Assembly: GCF_905220365.1 (NCBI RefSeq)
Contig: NC_061125.1
Location: forward strand, 12,169,831 to 12,233,830
Reading direction: 5' to 3'
Source: Vanessa cardui
Lineage: Eukaryota > Arthropoda > Insecta > Lepidoptera > Nymphalidae
DNA: 64,000 nucleotides
A program made the translations under genes and the position numbers. Below the pieces are notes generated by a model, which had not been told where the DNA came from, made no database searches, and worked only from the letters and a program-made list of their open reading frames with translations. Every line of letters starts with the position of its first letter. Positions within the stretch are counted from its first letter, which is position 1. Below, piece after piece: positions 24,132 through 36,833 of the stretch.

Positions 24132-24939
24132 AAAAATGAGAGTGACAGATGAAATAAGTAAGATGACCACATAAATGAATTGGTGTAAAAAATAATCAGA
24201 AAGATAATTATGGTATTAGTATATATTCAAAGACAAATTTAGAATATCTACGTACGGGTATTGCCGAGTAAAGGTAAGATTGATTAAATTATAAGCAGAT
24301 AAGTTAGTGTAAAGGGGTCAGTTAAATATACAGGCGCAGTGGCGTACACAGGTAAATAAAAAGGTAAATCTTTAAGTAGCCAAACTCATAGAAACAGGAA
24401 GGTAATCACGCGTAGGTGACCCATGTTTTTGGGTAGAAGAATTCACCTTCTTATGTTTCTTAAAGCAGTTGTTGTAAACAGATAAGTAGAAAGATTTATA
24501 ACTTTTAACCAATTGAAGAATCCTTGCACTTCGTTTCATTGTTTTACTTATTAAATAACTTTTAATAATATTTTTAGCAATCAGAAGGAAAAATAATTAA
24601 AAAAAAAAACAATTGAAACAACCTATAGCTAATTTATTTAAAAATAATCTCAATTTTTAACAATAATTCAAATTATATTCAAATTTTGAGCAATCACAAA
24701 CAACCGTTAATTTCAGATATGACAAACACATAAATAAACATAAAACCACAATTATAAATAAACGATCGTACTGCTAAGTGGTGAAAGTACCGACACTCTT
24801 ACCGACCGACGAATGATGACAAAGTGACCTGCAGTTTATCGAGCGGTCGTTTTTATACGAGTCGGAAGGTACGCCAACTACCCGCAATAAGTTCGGCTTA
24901 TATTATTTGATAAATCACTGCGATGACAAATTTGCGTCT

Positions 24940-26842
24940 TAAAATCAAAAAATCAAAAATCAAAATATACTTTATTCAAGTGGGCTTTTTCAAGCACTTT
25001 TGAATCGTCATATAACAATTAAGTGAAGCTACCACCGGTTCGGAAAGTAGATTCTACCGAGAAGAACCGGCAAGAAACTCAGTAGGAGATTCTTACCGGT
25101 TCTTTTTCAACATTTAAAAAAAATACAGTCATGTTAGTTAAAACAATTATTTAAATTAATATATCCTGCCTGGAAGTCAACAGGTATTAATTCCACTCTT
25201 TTTTATCATCTACAAAATCTTGTATCGAATAATACGCCTTTTTACCAATGTATTTTTTATAAACGATTTGAATTTACGAGACGGCAAAGTTAAAAATGTC
25301 TGCGGAATTTTATTATAGAAATGGATACCTTGCCCCAAGAAAGATTTATTGACATTGCGGAGTCGGAAACTTGGCGTTATAAGCTTATCCTTACTTCTAG
25401 TGCATATACAATGATTAACACTGATTTTATCAAAGTGATCAATGTTACTGTGAATATACATGATATTGTTGTAAATATATTGCGATGCAACAGTGAGTAT
25501 TCCTACTCTGTTAAAAACATCCCGAAGAGAGTCTCTAGCTCCAAGATTATAAATAAACCGGATTGCTCTCTTTTGTAAAATAAAGACAGATTCAATATCT
25601 GAAGCGTTACCCCAAAGTAATATGCCATATGCCATAATACTGTGAAAATAACCAAAATAAACTAAACGAGCGGAATCAATATCAGTTAGTTGTCTAACTT
25701 TTCTAACCGCGTATGCTGCGGAGCTGAGTCTTCCTGTTAGGGACGACAAATGGGGACTCCACTGAAGTCTGGAATCCAATTCTATTCCCAAGAACACCGT
25801 AGTGTCAGCTACATCAAGCGGGCCACCGCTTAAAGATATATTATAATTTTGCTTTCTAACATTAGGCATTGTAAAAACTACACATTTGATTTTTTGAGTA
25901 TTCAAAACCAAATTATTTACTTTTAACCAATCTTGTATCTGTGATAAGGCACCGTTCACATCGTCATTGTCAGTTTTTTTCCTGTCAACCTTAAAAATCA
26001 GTGAAGTATCGTCAGCAAACAATAATATATCACAAATACCTTTAACAAAGAAAGGAAGGTCATTTATATAAACTAGAAATAAAAAAGGGACCCAAAATTG
26101 AACCTTGTGGAACACCCATTTTTAACGTAGATCCAGTAGACTTTATTCCATCAATGAAAACTTGCTGGATTCTTTGACTTAAGTATGAAGCAATGAGATC
26201 AAGAGCCCTACCTTTAACGCCGTAATATTTGAGCTTATAAAGAAGCGTCTCGTGTTCTACACAATCAAATGCTTTTGATAAATCACAGAATACTCCAATA
26301 GCATTCTGTGATTTCTCCCAAGCATCGTAAATATGCTTAAGAAGCGCAATTCCCGCATCAGTTGTTGATCGACCTCTTGTAAAACCAAATTGCTCACTAT
26401 GAAAAATGGTATTTGTACCAAAATGGATAAGAAGTTGATTTAAAATATTTTTTTCGAAAATTTTACTTAAAGATGGGAGTATTGAAATAGGCCTGTAATT
26501 AGTGGGATCGCTCTTATTTCCATTCTTAAAAAGTGGTAAGACTTTACTACATTTTAACAAGTCATGAACCCGTGTCCAAACTCTTGTTAAAAATTACTGC
26601 TATATACGGAGCAATATCGTGTATGATGTTATTTATGAATTTTACCGAAATGCCCCATATGTCGTTAGTTTTTTTTAATATTGAGTGTTTTAAATACTTT
26701 TATAACATCTATTGCAGAAACTGTTTCAAAAGAAAAATCAATAACGCATTTAGAAACATTTTTATTTAATAATCTAGCTGCATCTAATGTAGATGATTTT
26801 AAATGAGATGTTATTTTATTAGGTATGTTATCAAAAAATATA
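24940..26842 (-). pseudogene. Jockey-like LINE: RT domain and 3' UTR (distal half)
   Basis: The minus strand reads RT motifs in order: NYRPISILPSLSKIFEKNIL, FGFTRGRSTTDAGIALL, FCDLSKAFDCVEHETLLYKL, MGVPQGSILGP and FADDTSLIFKV, then a long C-terminal thumb domain ending at 25210. The catalytic FADD Asp pair is intact. A frame change near 26085 separates the two halves of the RT. The 3' UTR (24940-25205) includes the recurrent 'accaccggttcggaaagtag' and ends in a CAAAAT-rich tail. The element continues beyond the Helitron insertion at 29736-30150. It is 5'-truncated, with the EN domain not seen, and not autonomous. Confidence 0.85.
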
Positions 26843-29735
26843 TCTATACTTATAATAAATCTGTAGGGAGGTCAATTCTGTACATGAAATATTTTTCCAA
26901 AATAACTATCAGAGGTTGAAAAGGGGTCGATACTGATGGCAAAAATGAAATCAGTAAAATTTTTGTCTGTCTGTCCGTATAACCATTATAGAAATAAAAA
27001 CTACTCGACGAATTTTAACGAAACTTGGTACAATTATTTTTCATACTCCTGAGCTGGTTATAGTATACTTTTCATCACGCTACAGTCAATAGGAGCAGAG
27101 CAGTGAAGGGAAATGTCAGAAAACGTGAGAAGTTACTCCATATTTTAAGATTCCGTCGGGTGTAAAACCTTAATGGTTAAAGCTACATAGAAATTGTGTA
27201 TTACGGAAATGTTCTCCTTAAAATTATGTAAAAAATATCCAATGACAGCCTTTGCCTCTTTTATGGTTGACTCACAATAACATATGTCACTCCCAATAGC
27301 TTAGTAGTCGAAGCTTTCTGATTATATTTGTCTATTCCTGCATGTATAACACTCTCAATCATCCCAAATAAAAAAGTTAACAGTATTCACTATTCCATAA
27401 AAAAGAAGCATATAAATCGGTATAGAAACACCACAGTTATACACGAAAAACGCTAATAATAAAGTTATCGCACGTGAATACTAAATCTATACTACTATAT
27501 GAATCTCTAGAGTCTGTCTGTACACTTATTTTTGTCATAATTCGTCATAAGTATTCTTTTTATGATTGACTGACATAATTTTTACCATTTTTGACATTTT
27601 TGTCTGTCTGTATGTTCTGCTATAACTCGAGAACAGATGCACCGTGCATCTTTATGAAAATTGGTATAAAGGAAAAACATGTGCTTGCGCAAATTATGTG
27701 TGGATGTGTTTGTATGTGTTTCGACGACAAACTCAGAAACTATTTGATCGATCATTAAGATTAAATGAATGAAGAGATTATGCTATTCCCATTGATGTAA
27801 CTCGCCACCAGGTAGCGCGGCGATATAAATATATCTACACTGTTCAACCGATTGTCATGAAATGAGTACGTACAAGTATTTTTTCACGGAGAAAGTGATT
27901 ATTTCATCCGTATCATTAAAAATAACCAACAGATGGCCGTTACGAGTAACATGATGCATTTCTATGCCGATCAACCGATAAGTATAAAATATGAAATAAA
28001 AAATGAAAATCATTGATCATCATTGAATCAAATAATTTATATAAATAGAAACCACCATGCCATTGAAGAAACAAAAGATCGGAACATGAACAATATATGC
28101 GCAGCGTCATCCAAAAGAGCTACGGAAACAACATACCAACAAGAAATACGTTTAGAAACAAATAGAATCCGAATTTCTATTTTGAGAGTTGCCAAAACAG
28201 TTAGTCAACGTAATGATCAAGTTCAAAATCTTCGAACAAGCATCTTCATCAAGAGATACTGAAAAACCTGACGAGCGAGCCCAACGACTGGATGATCAAC
28301 GATTAAAATAGACTAAGCCAAGAACTAGAACCAATCTCCATAAATCCCGATGTGATCATTGGTTCAATGAATATAGTATGCCCATAGTGTGACGCTATGA
28401 TGTTTAAAATAAACTGCTGGTATAGTGCTACTCCACTGGCAAAAAGTATTTAGAAAGAAAGAAAGAGATTTACCACCAGAACCTCTTCTTATCTACGTTA
28501 CGGGAACTGAGGAGCCTGAATATTTCCTTAAGCCTATTATAAATTACAATTATTGCTTTGAAATGACATCATTTGGAGCAACAAATATTGTACAATTCAA
28601 TAATTTTGCGTCTACGTTTAAAGTATCTAAATAAAATCTCCAGTTTCTGGATATTTATTCCATGGACAACGTAGCAAAAGATTGATCTTCAATGCATGTT
28701 TAGTATCACAACTAATCGAGAAACCATCGCTAAAATTAGGATTAGATATGTTTTATGAAAATAAATGTTTAGTTAAAGATTTTAAAACTGCTCTAGAAGG
28801 TGAAACAACAAATGATTCAAAGTCATTATCTATGCAGATAGAACGCCATTGAATGCAGAGCATGAAAGGCATTTTAATGCTGCCGTAGCTCCTGAAGTCA
28901 CAGCTGTAGTTGTCGGTACAGAAATTACAAAACGAGGTATTGTTATCATGAAGCGACACAAAAACAATCAAGGTGTCACTGAAACACATCAATCGTATGA
29001 TAATTATTACGATTATCCAATTATAGATGGATATCATCTCGGACTATATCAAAATATTCTTACGACAGGCTCTGTGACACCGAAGAGTTAGTTGTATGGA
29101 TTTTTTGCGTATCGTATAATGATTAGAGATAATCAATTTAACCATATTCCGAAGTGTCGTCAACTGTTTTAACAATTCATTGTTGACATGTACGCTATGG
29201 TCGAGAACGAACCATTAAACTACATTCGATAGAAGCAATCAAAACTCTGAGCCAAAGAGAACATTTATTTACAAGATACAATATCGAATGATATAGTATC
29301 TGCTGATATTGGACAAAGATCTTCGTACAGTGGAAGTCCAAGACATAGGCACGAATATGCTCAGGATGCTTTGACGTACGTTCGCAAGTATTGACAAGGT
29401 TGTAAATGTAATAACATCGATATTCGATAGAAGCGGATAAAAGAGGACGTGTTGGTTTAAGGCAAAGTTTTACAGACTATAGAAATTAAATTAAAAAATT
29501 TATCATATCTATATAACATCGTATAAGTATGGGTGTTATGACCAATCTGCAGCCTATCGAGAACATCATTGCAGAACAATATGAATATTAAATTTTTTTT
29601 TAAGAATTTGATCAGATCTCGAATGTTTCTTTATTATTTGTACATTGTTGATGATCAGTAATTAATTACAAAATGAAAAATTAAAAATTTATTTTTCTGT
29701 GACTACTGCCCAGCGAAGCGGGCGGGTATAGCTAG
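26843..29735 (+). mobile_element. Helitron with decayed Rep N-terminal coding region, nested in the LINE
   Basis: The 5' end is TCTATACTTATAATAAATC and the 3' end is a GC hairpin (GCCCAGCGAAGCGGGCGGG) followed by CTAG at 29732-29735. It is inserted between A (26842) and T (29736), as Helitrons do. Internal sequence retains the Helitron-like N-terminal region: LPPEPLLIYVTGTEEPEYFL at about 28455-28515, NAEHERHFNAAVAPEV then VVVGTEITKRGIV at 28849-28945, DGYHLGL, IMIRDNQFNHIPKCRQLF, and GSPRHRHEYAQDALTYVRKY up to about 29393. Many stops and frameshifts break it. The HUH Rep and helicase domains are absent, so the copy is internally deleted and cannot move itself. Removing it in silico restores one continuous LINE frame. 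Confidence 0.87.
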
Positions 29736-30150
29736 TTTCAAATAAATTTGCAACTTCCAATTCAGAATTTGTGTATTTACTGCCTGTGTTTAATTTGATT
29801 GGTATACTTTCCTTTTTAGGTTTTCCACTAACACTTCCAATAATGTCCCAAGTGGCCTTTATTCTATTATCGGAAGTCAAAATTTTGTTCTTTATGTATA
29901 AAGACTTTGCATAAATACAGACTGTTTTAAATATTTTGGAATACTTATTGACATATCCTAGAAAGGCTTCGTTTTGATTCCACTGCTTCAAACTATATAG
30001 GTCGTATAATTTATTTCTGCTTTTATATAAACCAATAGTAGCCCAGTCACTTAACTTCAATTTTGTATTTTTATAAAAAGAATTCATTTTGAATATTTTA
30101 TTAAATTCTATTAATATTAACCGGGCGGGACGCAGTCTGTTTTGAAACAT
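29736..30150 (-). pseudogene. Jockey-like LINE: linker upstream of RT (proximal half)
   Basis: The minus strand reads LSDWATIGLYKSRNKLYDLY and IKATWDIIGSVSGKPKKESI. These are linker motifs that lie between EN and RT in jockey-group elements. At 29736 the frame passes, across the Helitron, into IYFFDNIPNKITSHL at 26842 and lower. The 5' boundary is near 30130-30150 and the EN domain is missing. Confidence 0.8.
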
Positions 30151-30590
30151 AAAATACAGGACCGCTTGACACCGCTCCCTCCGCCTCCGCTCTTACCTAC
30201 ACCCCGAACGGGCCCCACAGGAACGTCGATTTCCCAATTTAATATTAAATACTGGACGCAAGATGATCGTCGTAAAGAATTGATAAAAACTTTAAAATAT
30301 ATTTAATGGGACGCAATAAAATCGGAAAATTAAACTCGAAGTATACGTTACAAATTATACACTTTACGATACCGCCCTCCAAATTCGGCGCGGCCGATGG
30401 CTGAACTACAAAATACGCTAAAAAGCATTCTAGTGATAAAACTGTGTCCATGCCAAATTTTTGTCCATACATTCTACTCATTATAAGACGCTGTTACAGC
30501 AAAAATGAGGTTTGGTTAATCTTGCATCCGTATACCGGACGCATCAAGTAGGTCGGACGCAGTATCATTGGTAAAAATGTAGGACGCAAC
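30125..30590. repeat. Block with six GGACGCA motifs
   Basis: GGACGCA occurs in direct orientation at 30128, 30254, 30309, 30537, 30555 and 30582. The block is GC-richer than its flanks between about 30150 and 30230. The element it belongs to is not recognised. Confidence 0.5.
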
Positions 30591-30601
30591 ATGAACTGCA
30601 A

Positions 30602-30607
<6 letters not shown>

Positions 30608-30652
<45 letters not shown>

Positions 30653-30653
30653 A

Positions 30654-30727
<74 letters not shown>
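30608..30727. repeat. Long (TA)n microsatellite
   Basis: Two TA tracts (about 30608-30647 and 30658-30727) are separated by GTGTATAAT. Tract length is likely variable or mis-assembled. Confidence 0.95.
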
Positions 30728-30731
<4 letters not shown>

Positions 30732-30832
30732 GAAATTAAACGACAATTGTTAAATATGTCGGAAAAAAATATAAATAAAAGGTAAAAATATTAATCAAAC
30801 ATCTTATGTGCGAAGCCGTGACGGGTCGCTAG
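30728..30832 (+). mobile_element. Helitron 3' end, type H1
   Basis: It ends TGCGAAGCCGTGACGGGTCG then CTAG at 30829-30832, followed by T. This is the same terminus as the copies at 50027 and 44629, in the opposite orientation. The 5' side is lost in the (TA)n tract. Confidence 0.55.
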
Positions 30833-31137
30833 TATGGGGTATAAAGTATTTAAATGGTTTACTTAGCATTTTATTATACTGTTATTTTATTGCAACACTT
30901 AAGCGCTATAAAATTTAATAATTAAAGTACATTTATAACGTAATAGTATGAAAAAAGTCTACGTATGTTTATGCGTCGACTTACTTTTTTAAAAACAAAA
31001 CAAATTTTGATAAAGATTTCACTAATCGAAATAACGATAATCGACGATTCTTTACAATTTTTGTGGTAGAGCTTTTTGCAAGGACATCTAGATAAATAGC
31101 AATACTATTTATTATATACAGCAATACTGTTTATTAT

Positions 31138-31286
31138 ATATTGTTGTTTCGATTTGAAGGGTTAGTGAGCCAATGCAAATTAGAACACAATGACGCCTTA
31201 AGCCCAAGGTTGGTATTGCGTTAGTGTGATGTAAATAATGGCTATTATTTCTTACAGCGTCAATGTGCCCTTACCATCAGTTAGCC
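31138..31286 (-). mobile_element. Repeat family A, rearranged
   Basis: It retains 'gaagggttagtgagcca', 'cccaaggttggt' and 'cagcgtcaatgtgccc', the reverse complement of family A landmarks, with internal loss. Confidence 0.5.
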
Positions 31287-31530
31287 CTAAACCTTTATAA
31301 CTATACCAAAACAATGTACAGCAAGCCTAAAGAGAAGTTGACGATACTATATATCTTAGATTACTAAAGAACTATATATTACTTGACATTTTCTCCAATT
31401 AATTATTCAAGCATTAAAATTTTGTGTAATACATTAAAAAAGATCGCCTGGCCCAGAAGGATTTTTATTAGTCTATTTTTTTAAGCATTTATTTTCACTA
31501 CTGGTGTATGACGGTAAGACTATAGAAAAA

Positions 31531-31647
31531 CGTGATAACTCAAAAATGGTTCACTATTGCATTATGCATATGGGGGTTAAAATTATTGCAAATTGTCGCC
31601 CCTATCGACTCCTAACGGATATACGTCGAATTACCAATAACCCTGTA
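31531..31647. mobile_element. MITE family M, right-end copy
   Basis: TTACCAATAACCCTGTA (31631-31647) is identical to the right terminal repeat of the copy at 22577. The adjacent 'tatgggggttaaaattattgcaaat' is shared in reverse. The left end is not recognisable. The 105-codon frame across it is accidental. Confidence 0.6.
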
Positions 31648-32634
31648 TACATATATAGACTAAGTATTCGAACCAATATTTTAGAAGATATAATCCCAAA
31701 TTTCCATGTCCAACCAATTGTACTGGTTAATAACAATAATATTAACCTAGACAGTTTAAATTGCCCAAATTTGAATCTAGGAGCAATGAATTCATTGCTA
31801 TCTCGGTTAATTCATTGCTGAGCACACTTCTCATTTTCTTTATTATATAACTGCAACCGTGCGAAGTTGGTGAAGAGTGCTAGGACAATAAGTCGTATTA
31901 CGACAATAAAGATTTTATCCTGAGATGATCATGTAAATAAAATAAAATACGATTGTAAATTTAAATCGGTTATTTAAGAGTTGTTGCTTGCAATTAAATG
32001 CCCCTCGTTAGTTTATGGCTTGTTTGTAAGATTGCAGTTCACAAGATTCTATATTCTATTCCTGTGGTCCAAATAAATTTATTGGAATTTCCTGTCAATG
32101 AATTTTCAGTAGATCTTCAAAATTAGGAATCTAAGAGTGTTTCCACTGCCGTGCCTATTATTATTGATGCGATTATACGATTATCTGTTTTTGTAATTAA
32201 CAAAATCGATGATTATCTTCGTTGCCAATGGTCACCAATGGTCATAATCAGGGGCAAAGTCTACTAGCAACATAACGGTTATGACACGTTCTCGATTGTG
32301 TTTGGATTCAACTTCAACTATTCCTGACACAAATATAACTCAACTTCGTCATAATCGAGGACCAATTATTTGTTCATATCAGTTATGATACCATCCCGAT
32401 CTCAAACTTTGACCAAACTGCAACTGGATAACTGACACGGAAAAAATTTCGATTCTTTTGCGATAAAAGGATTTGTTGTTGTTTTGGCACAGGAAGACAT
32501 CGTATTGTACGAGTGCGTGTAATCCTATTTAAATTCCTTGGAGCCGTAATTTTCTGCCTCGCACTTTATGGATTCAGTTTTCGCCAGCGGTGTTGCCGAA
32601 CCGCTACGACTCGGAAACCTTTAAGAAAAAATCA

Positions 32635-32905
32635 AATTTAAAATTCAAATCAAAATAAACTTTATTCAAGTATGCAAGTATTACAAGCACATTTGAATCG
32701 TCATTTTACAATTAAGTGAAGCTACCACCGGTTCGGAAAGTAGATTCTCTACGACCGAGAAGAATCGGCAAGAAATTCAGTAGTTACTCTTTTTTAACAT
32801 TTAAAAATACAAAGTCATGTTAATGTTAGTTAAATACAATTATTTAAATTAATATATCCTGCGTTGAAGTCAACAGGTATTATTAGCTCCACGCTTTTTT
32901 ATCAT
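32635..32905 (-). mobile_element. Jockey-like LINE 3' UTR copy
   Basis: It is nearly collinear with 24940-25205: 'tttattcaag', 'ttgaatcgtcat', 'accaccggttcggaaagtag' and 'atcctgcgttgaagtcaaca'. It is a heavily 5'-truncated insertion of the same family. Confidence 0.75.
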
Positions 32906-32919
32906 CTATAAAGCGTACT

Positions 32920-33018
32920 CCTTCCATGAAGAACGGCAACGCACCTGCAAGCCCCTGTGTTGCAGATGTGCATGGGCAGTGGTAAACACTTTGGGTGAGC
33001 CTCCTGCTCGTTTGCGCC
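32920..33018 (-). mobile_element. Interspersed repeat fragment
   Basis: 'ggcaacgcacctgcaagccc' and 'gcatgggcagtggt' are the reverse of the element at 8272. It abuts the LINE tail. Confidence 0.5.
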
Positions 33019-33412
33019 AAACACATAAATAAAACAGTATGCAAATCAATTAACTCGTAACCTATTTAATGCACTCAGAAGCGAATATTAAATTTTACTC
33101 CCTCAGAGCTCAAAGATTTATTTTGTACGACTTCTATATACACTGAAATAATCTGAAGTTGAACTGTTTATTCAAATAAATCTCACGATACAGAATCGTT
33201 ATCGTATCGAAAAGGCATCGTTGATTTTCATGCAAGATAAATAATTATTTAATTGAATTTAATTAACATACTGATTGAAATTCGGGGAAAAGAGGGCCAA
33301 CTGATTTTAATATTAAATCTACATTCCGAACCAATGGCAGCTTTGCATTTTATTTGATGTTTAAACAAGAGAGATATAAGTTTATTTATGATTTTTTTTA
33401 ATCCCTATAAAA

Positions 33413-33705
33413 TGAGCAGAGGTAGCTGAGTTGTTAAAACACGAACTTCTTAAACGATGATTGGGTACAAACTTAGGCAATCACCACCGAATTAGCATTG
33501 ACTTAATATTTGTCCCTATAATTCATCTTGCGCTCGGCGGTCAAGGAAAACGCCCTAAGGAGACTGGCATGAACATTTCAATGAAATTCTGCTTGTATAT
33601 GTATGTAAACCGATCCATTTGAGCAGCTTAGTGGAATTAGCTTACCTTCACCTGGGAGGCCCAGCAGTAGAACATTTACAGGCTGTTCAATTACTTTTAC
33701 TTTTT
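33413..33705 (+). mobile_element. SINE family S, old copy
   Basis: The order of landmarks is kept ('gcagaggtagctgag', 'gcgctcggcggtcaagg', 'cccagcagtagaacatttac'), but with many substitutions, including in the B box. Confidence 0.65.
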
Positions 33706-35640
33706 ATGAATATTTATTTTCTATAGAAGGATTTTAATTAAATTCATTAGGTTTTATAAAATGAAGGGAACCTGCAGATATCCTTATATTAATATACCTA
33801 AAATAAGTAACGATTATCTTATTAATTTTATTTTTTTTTTTGACAATTAAGCTTCATTAAATAATCATCAAATAGTTCCATAAAATTTATGATACTGGCC
33901 ACCAACAATTTCCAATCGTGTAGAAAAAGTGTCTCTGTTCTTTAGTCGTCCGTTTTAAATGATGTATGTGTGTATTATCTGTAATTATTTCAAGTTCGTT
34001 ATTGTTTTTCCTATGAGATCAAATCAGGGTCAAACATAGACCAGCATATTTAATTGACTAAGTTATTAAGTAGTTATTATCTATTTAAATTCATCGTTAT
34101 GAGTACCAATTAAATTACGTAACTATAAATGAAGTTGTCAATATATGTGAATCAATTGCAAGGGAAATTAACAGTCTGTTTTTGTTGTTTAATCATTTCT
34201 AATATTTGTATAACAAATGTGATCTAAGTTTGGAAAATGTAGATATTTGTTACTACTATCTCATAAACGGCGCACTCGCAATTTGGAAGCTAAGCTAACA
34301 TTCTCTAATGCCGACTACTCGTGCCTGCGTGTACACTTGATATAAAAACATATACATTTTCATTGCGTTTAAGAAAGTTCATAAGAACCTTCATTTCGAT
34401 TTAAAGTCGATAGCATCAAATCAATCATCAATACGTATGCATATATGTGACAAAGGCTTTGCTTCATCATCATATATTAGGTATTTTTTGTTTAAACAAT
34501 AATATTTTTTATCTCTATAAGGATAACGATCATTTCTCTATGTGTATTGTTTAATTTTTTCGACGAATCCCCGATGAGTGTTCTATTTCTAGTAGTACTT
34601 GTTATTTATTGTACATCCTTTACTTTGAATTTTTAGGACGATTAAAAATCCTTATAAACAAATCAAACATATTTTTTTTATAATCTGGTATCAAAAACAT
34701 TAAATGATATATTTATTTATAAAATTAAGAAGAACGTATTAAACGTTGCGCTAACTATAGAAATACAAATTCACACAGCACATTATAACATCGTCGAACA
34801 TCTCGATTACAAACGAAAATGCATTTGATTGCTGTGCGCACAATAAACACTTCAATGACGTTTTTAGCAGATGCCGTAATGTATAACGCTCATTGCGATT
34901 GTGACGTTACAACTTCAGATTTGTCACCAGGCTTTCAGTAGGCTGCAGGTTAATCATTTATAGGCTTATGCTGTGATCAATCATTATACCTGATGGTGAA
35001 TAATGATGCTGTCTACGGATACACTAGCCTTTTAGCCACTCTTGTATCGAAGATACAGTAACAGGAGCCGAAAATATATCAAAGACATGAAACCATAGAC
35101 AACTATTTTATCATATTTATGTTCCTTAGCCAGTGACGTCGGAATGTGTAAATCAAATATATAAAATAGAATCAATATTTCCTCCGACCTAAACTATTTT
35201 TGTTAATCTAGGCTCAGTTCGACTTTCTTTTACTGTTTCAAAATGGCAGTTTTTCTAGGGCTCTTATTTTATTTTCCAATCTAAACCGGAATTATTGTAT
35301 GCTTTATTTATTTATGTTTTTCTGAATTGTATGGCGCAGTTGATTTTGTTAAAACCAGCGTTTGTATAAAAAAGGAAACACGTCATAGTAATTTTCATAA
35401 TCATACCAGTTTTAACGAGAATGACAACATTTCCTAGGAATAAAATTAGTTATAACGAATTGAAATGGTATAATTGCACTAGTTCTTGTCACGCAACAAT
35501 TATATCCTTGATCTTAGGTTAATGAGACTAATTTATTAATGAATAAACGCCTTCATATACATAATAATTATAATCTTAAAATGGCTATTTTATACCATAC
35601 AAGCTACCCTTCCTGACTTCGTATAAAATAAGCTATTTAT

Positions 35641-35935
35641 TCATCATCATCATCATCATCATGTCCGTAAGACGTCCACTGCTGAATATAGGCCTCACCC
35701 AGTGATTTCCACCTTGACCGTTGAGTATGACCGGTGAGTGGCGGCCTGCATCCAGCGATACCCCGAGAACTTGACCAGAACGTTGGTCCATCTCGCGGAC
35801 GGACGGCCTACGCTGCGCTTGCCGGTACTTGGTCTCCACTCGAGAATCTTTTTTGCCCCATCGGCCATCAGTCCTTTGAGCAATGTGACCTGCCCATTGC
35901 CACTTCAGCGCTCTTTCTTTCCATATTAAAAATAT
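35641..35935 (-). pseudogene. 5'-truncated LINE, C-terminal RT remnant
   Basis: The minus strand reads KKILEWRPSTGKRSVGRPSA then RWTNVLVKFSGYRWMQAA, the conserved C-terminal tail of a second RTE-like family. It ends in (GAT)n at 35641-35662. Frames overlapping it on both strands are not genes. Confidence 0.75.
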
Positions 35936-36630
35936 CCTGGACCCAATTCCAACCCACCAGTTTCTAATATAAGCTATCTAGAAACCCTCTGAAACATCCA
36001 AACTCGTACCAGCCGTGTGGTACAAGAAGACTAAAGAATAAATATACTAATTTATCGTATAATAAAATGGACAAAATATAGTTATAGCTAGGCAAAGCAT
36101 TGATCTTAGTAATATGACGTTATGTTACCAACTTCAATGGCATACCTTACAGCTTTGTATGTAAATACGAAATGCAATGTTTACCTCGAAATAACCAGTA
36201 TGCCGTATAAAAACATTATATCTTCGTGATATGACATTTAATATAGAGACCTAAGTCTGTTTTAAATAGGTAGTTAAGGCCTTCTTCTATTTGATTTCTC
36301 AGAAACTAACTATTGCTATAAAAACACTTGACATGAATATAACAAAAAATCTACCACAAGTCTGCCGAATTTTGCATGAGTTGATTTTTATTTGTTCATT
36401 GCTATCATGTTAGGAAGAAATTAAGGATAAAAACAATAATTTTCTAACTTTTTTTACTATTGGCATATGACCAAAAGGCACCTGACGATGAGTGATCACA
36501 ACCGACTATTCAAAATCTTTTTTCTCCAATGCAAACCTTAGGAACTAATCAGCCTTATAAAGAAGTAAAACGTCTTATCCAAACTCCAAGGAACTTGAGT
36601 GTGCCAATTGCAAATGGGACAAAGAAATAA

Positions 36631-36833
36631 TCCATACATATAATAAAATTGGAGTGCCTGTTTGTAATATTAAAAAAATAATTCGATGGTCTGTCTGTTT
36701 GTTCCGGCTAATTTCTGGAATGGCTGGACCGATTTTGACAGGACATTCACGGTCAAATAACTGATATAATCGGGAGTAACTTAGGCTACATTTTTTTGTT
36801 AAATTTAAATGCGTATAGGGCGGGCACAGCTAG
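36631..36833 (+). mobile_element. Short non-autonomous Helitron (complete ends)
   Basis: It starts TCCATACATATAATAAAATT and ends GTATAGGGCGGGCACAG then CTAG (36830-36833) next to T, with A before the start. At 203 bp and non-coding it looks like a complete miniature Helitron. Confidence 0.65.

Noticed and set aside
31504..31821. 105-codon plus-strand ORF
   Set aside because: Its middle is a MITE terminus and its composition is unlike coding DNA; no domain or splice context.
35734..35967. Plus-strand ORFs of 63 and 77 codons
   Set aside because: They are antisense to the LINE C-terminal remnant, which has recognisable conserved residues.
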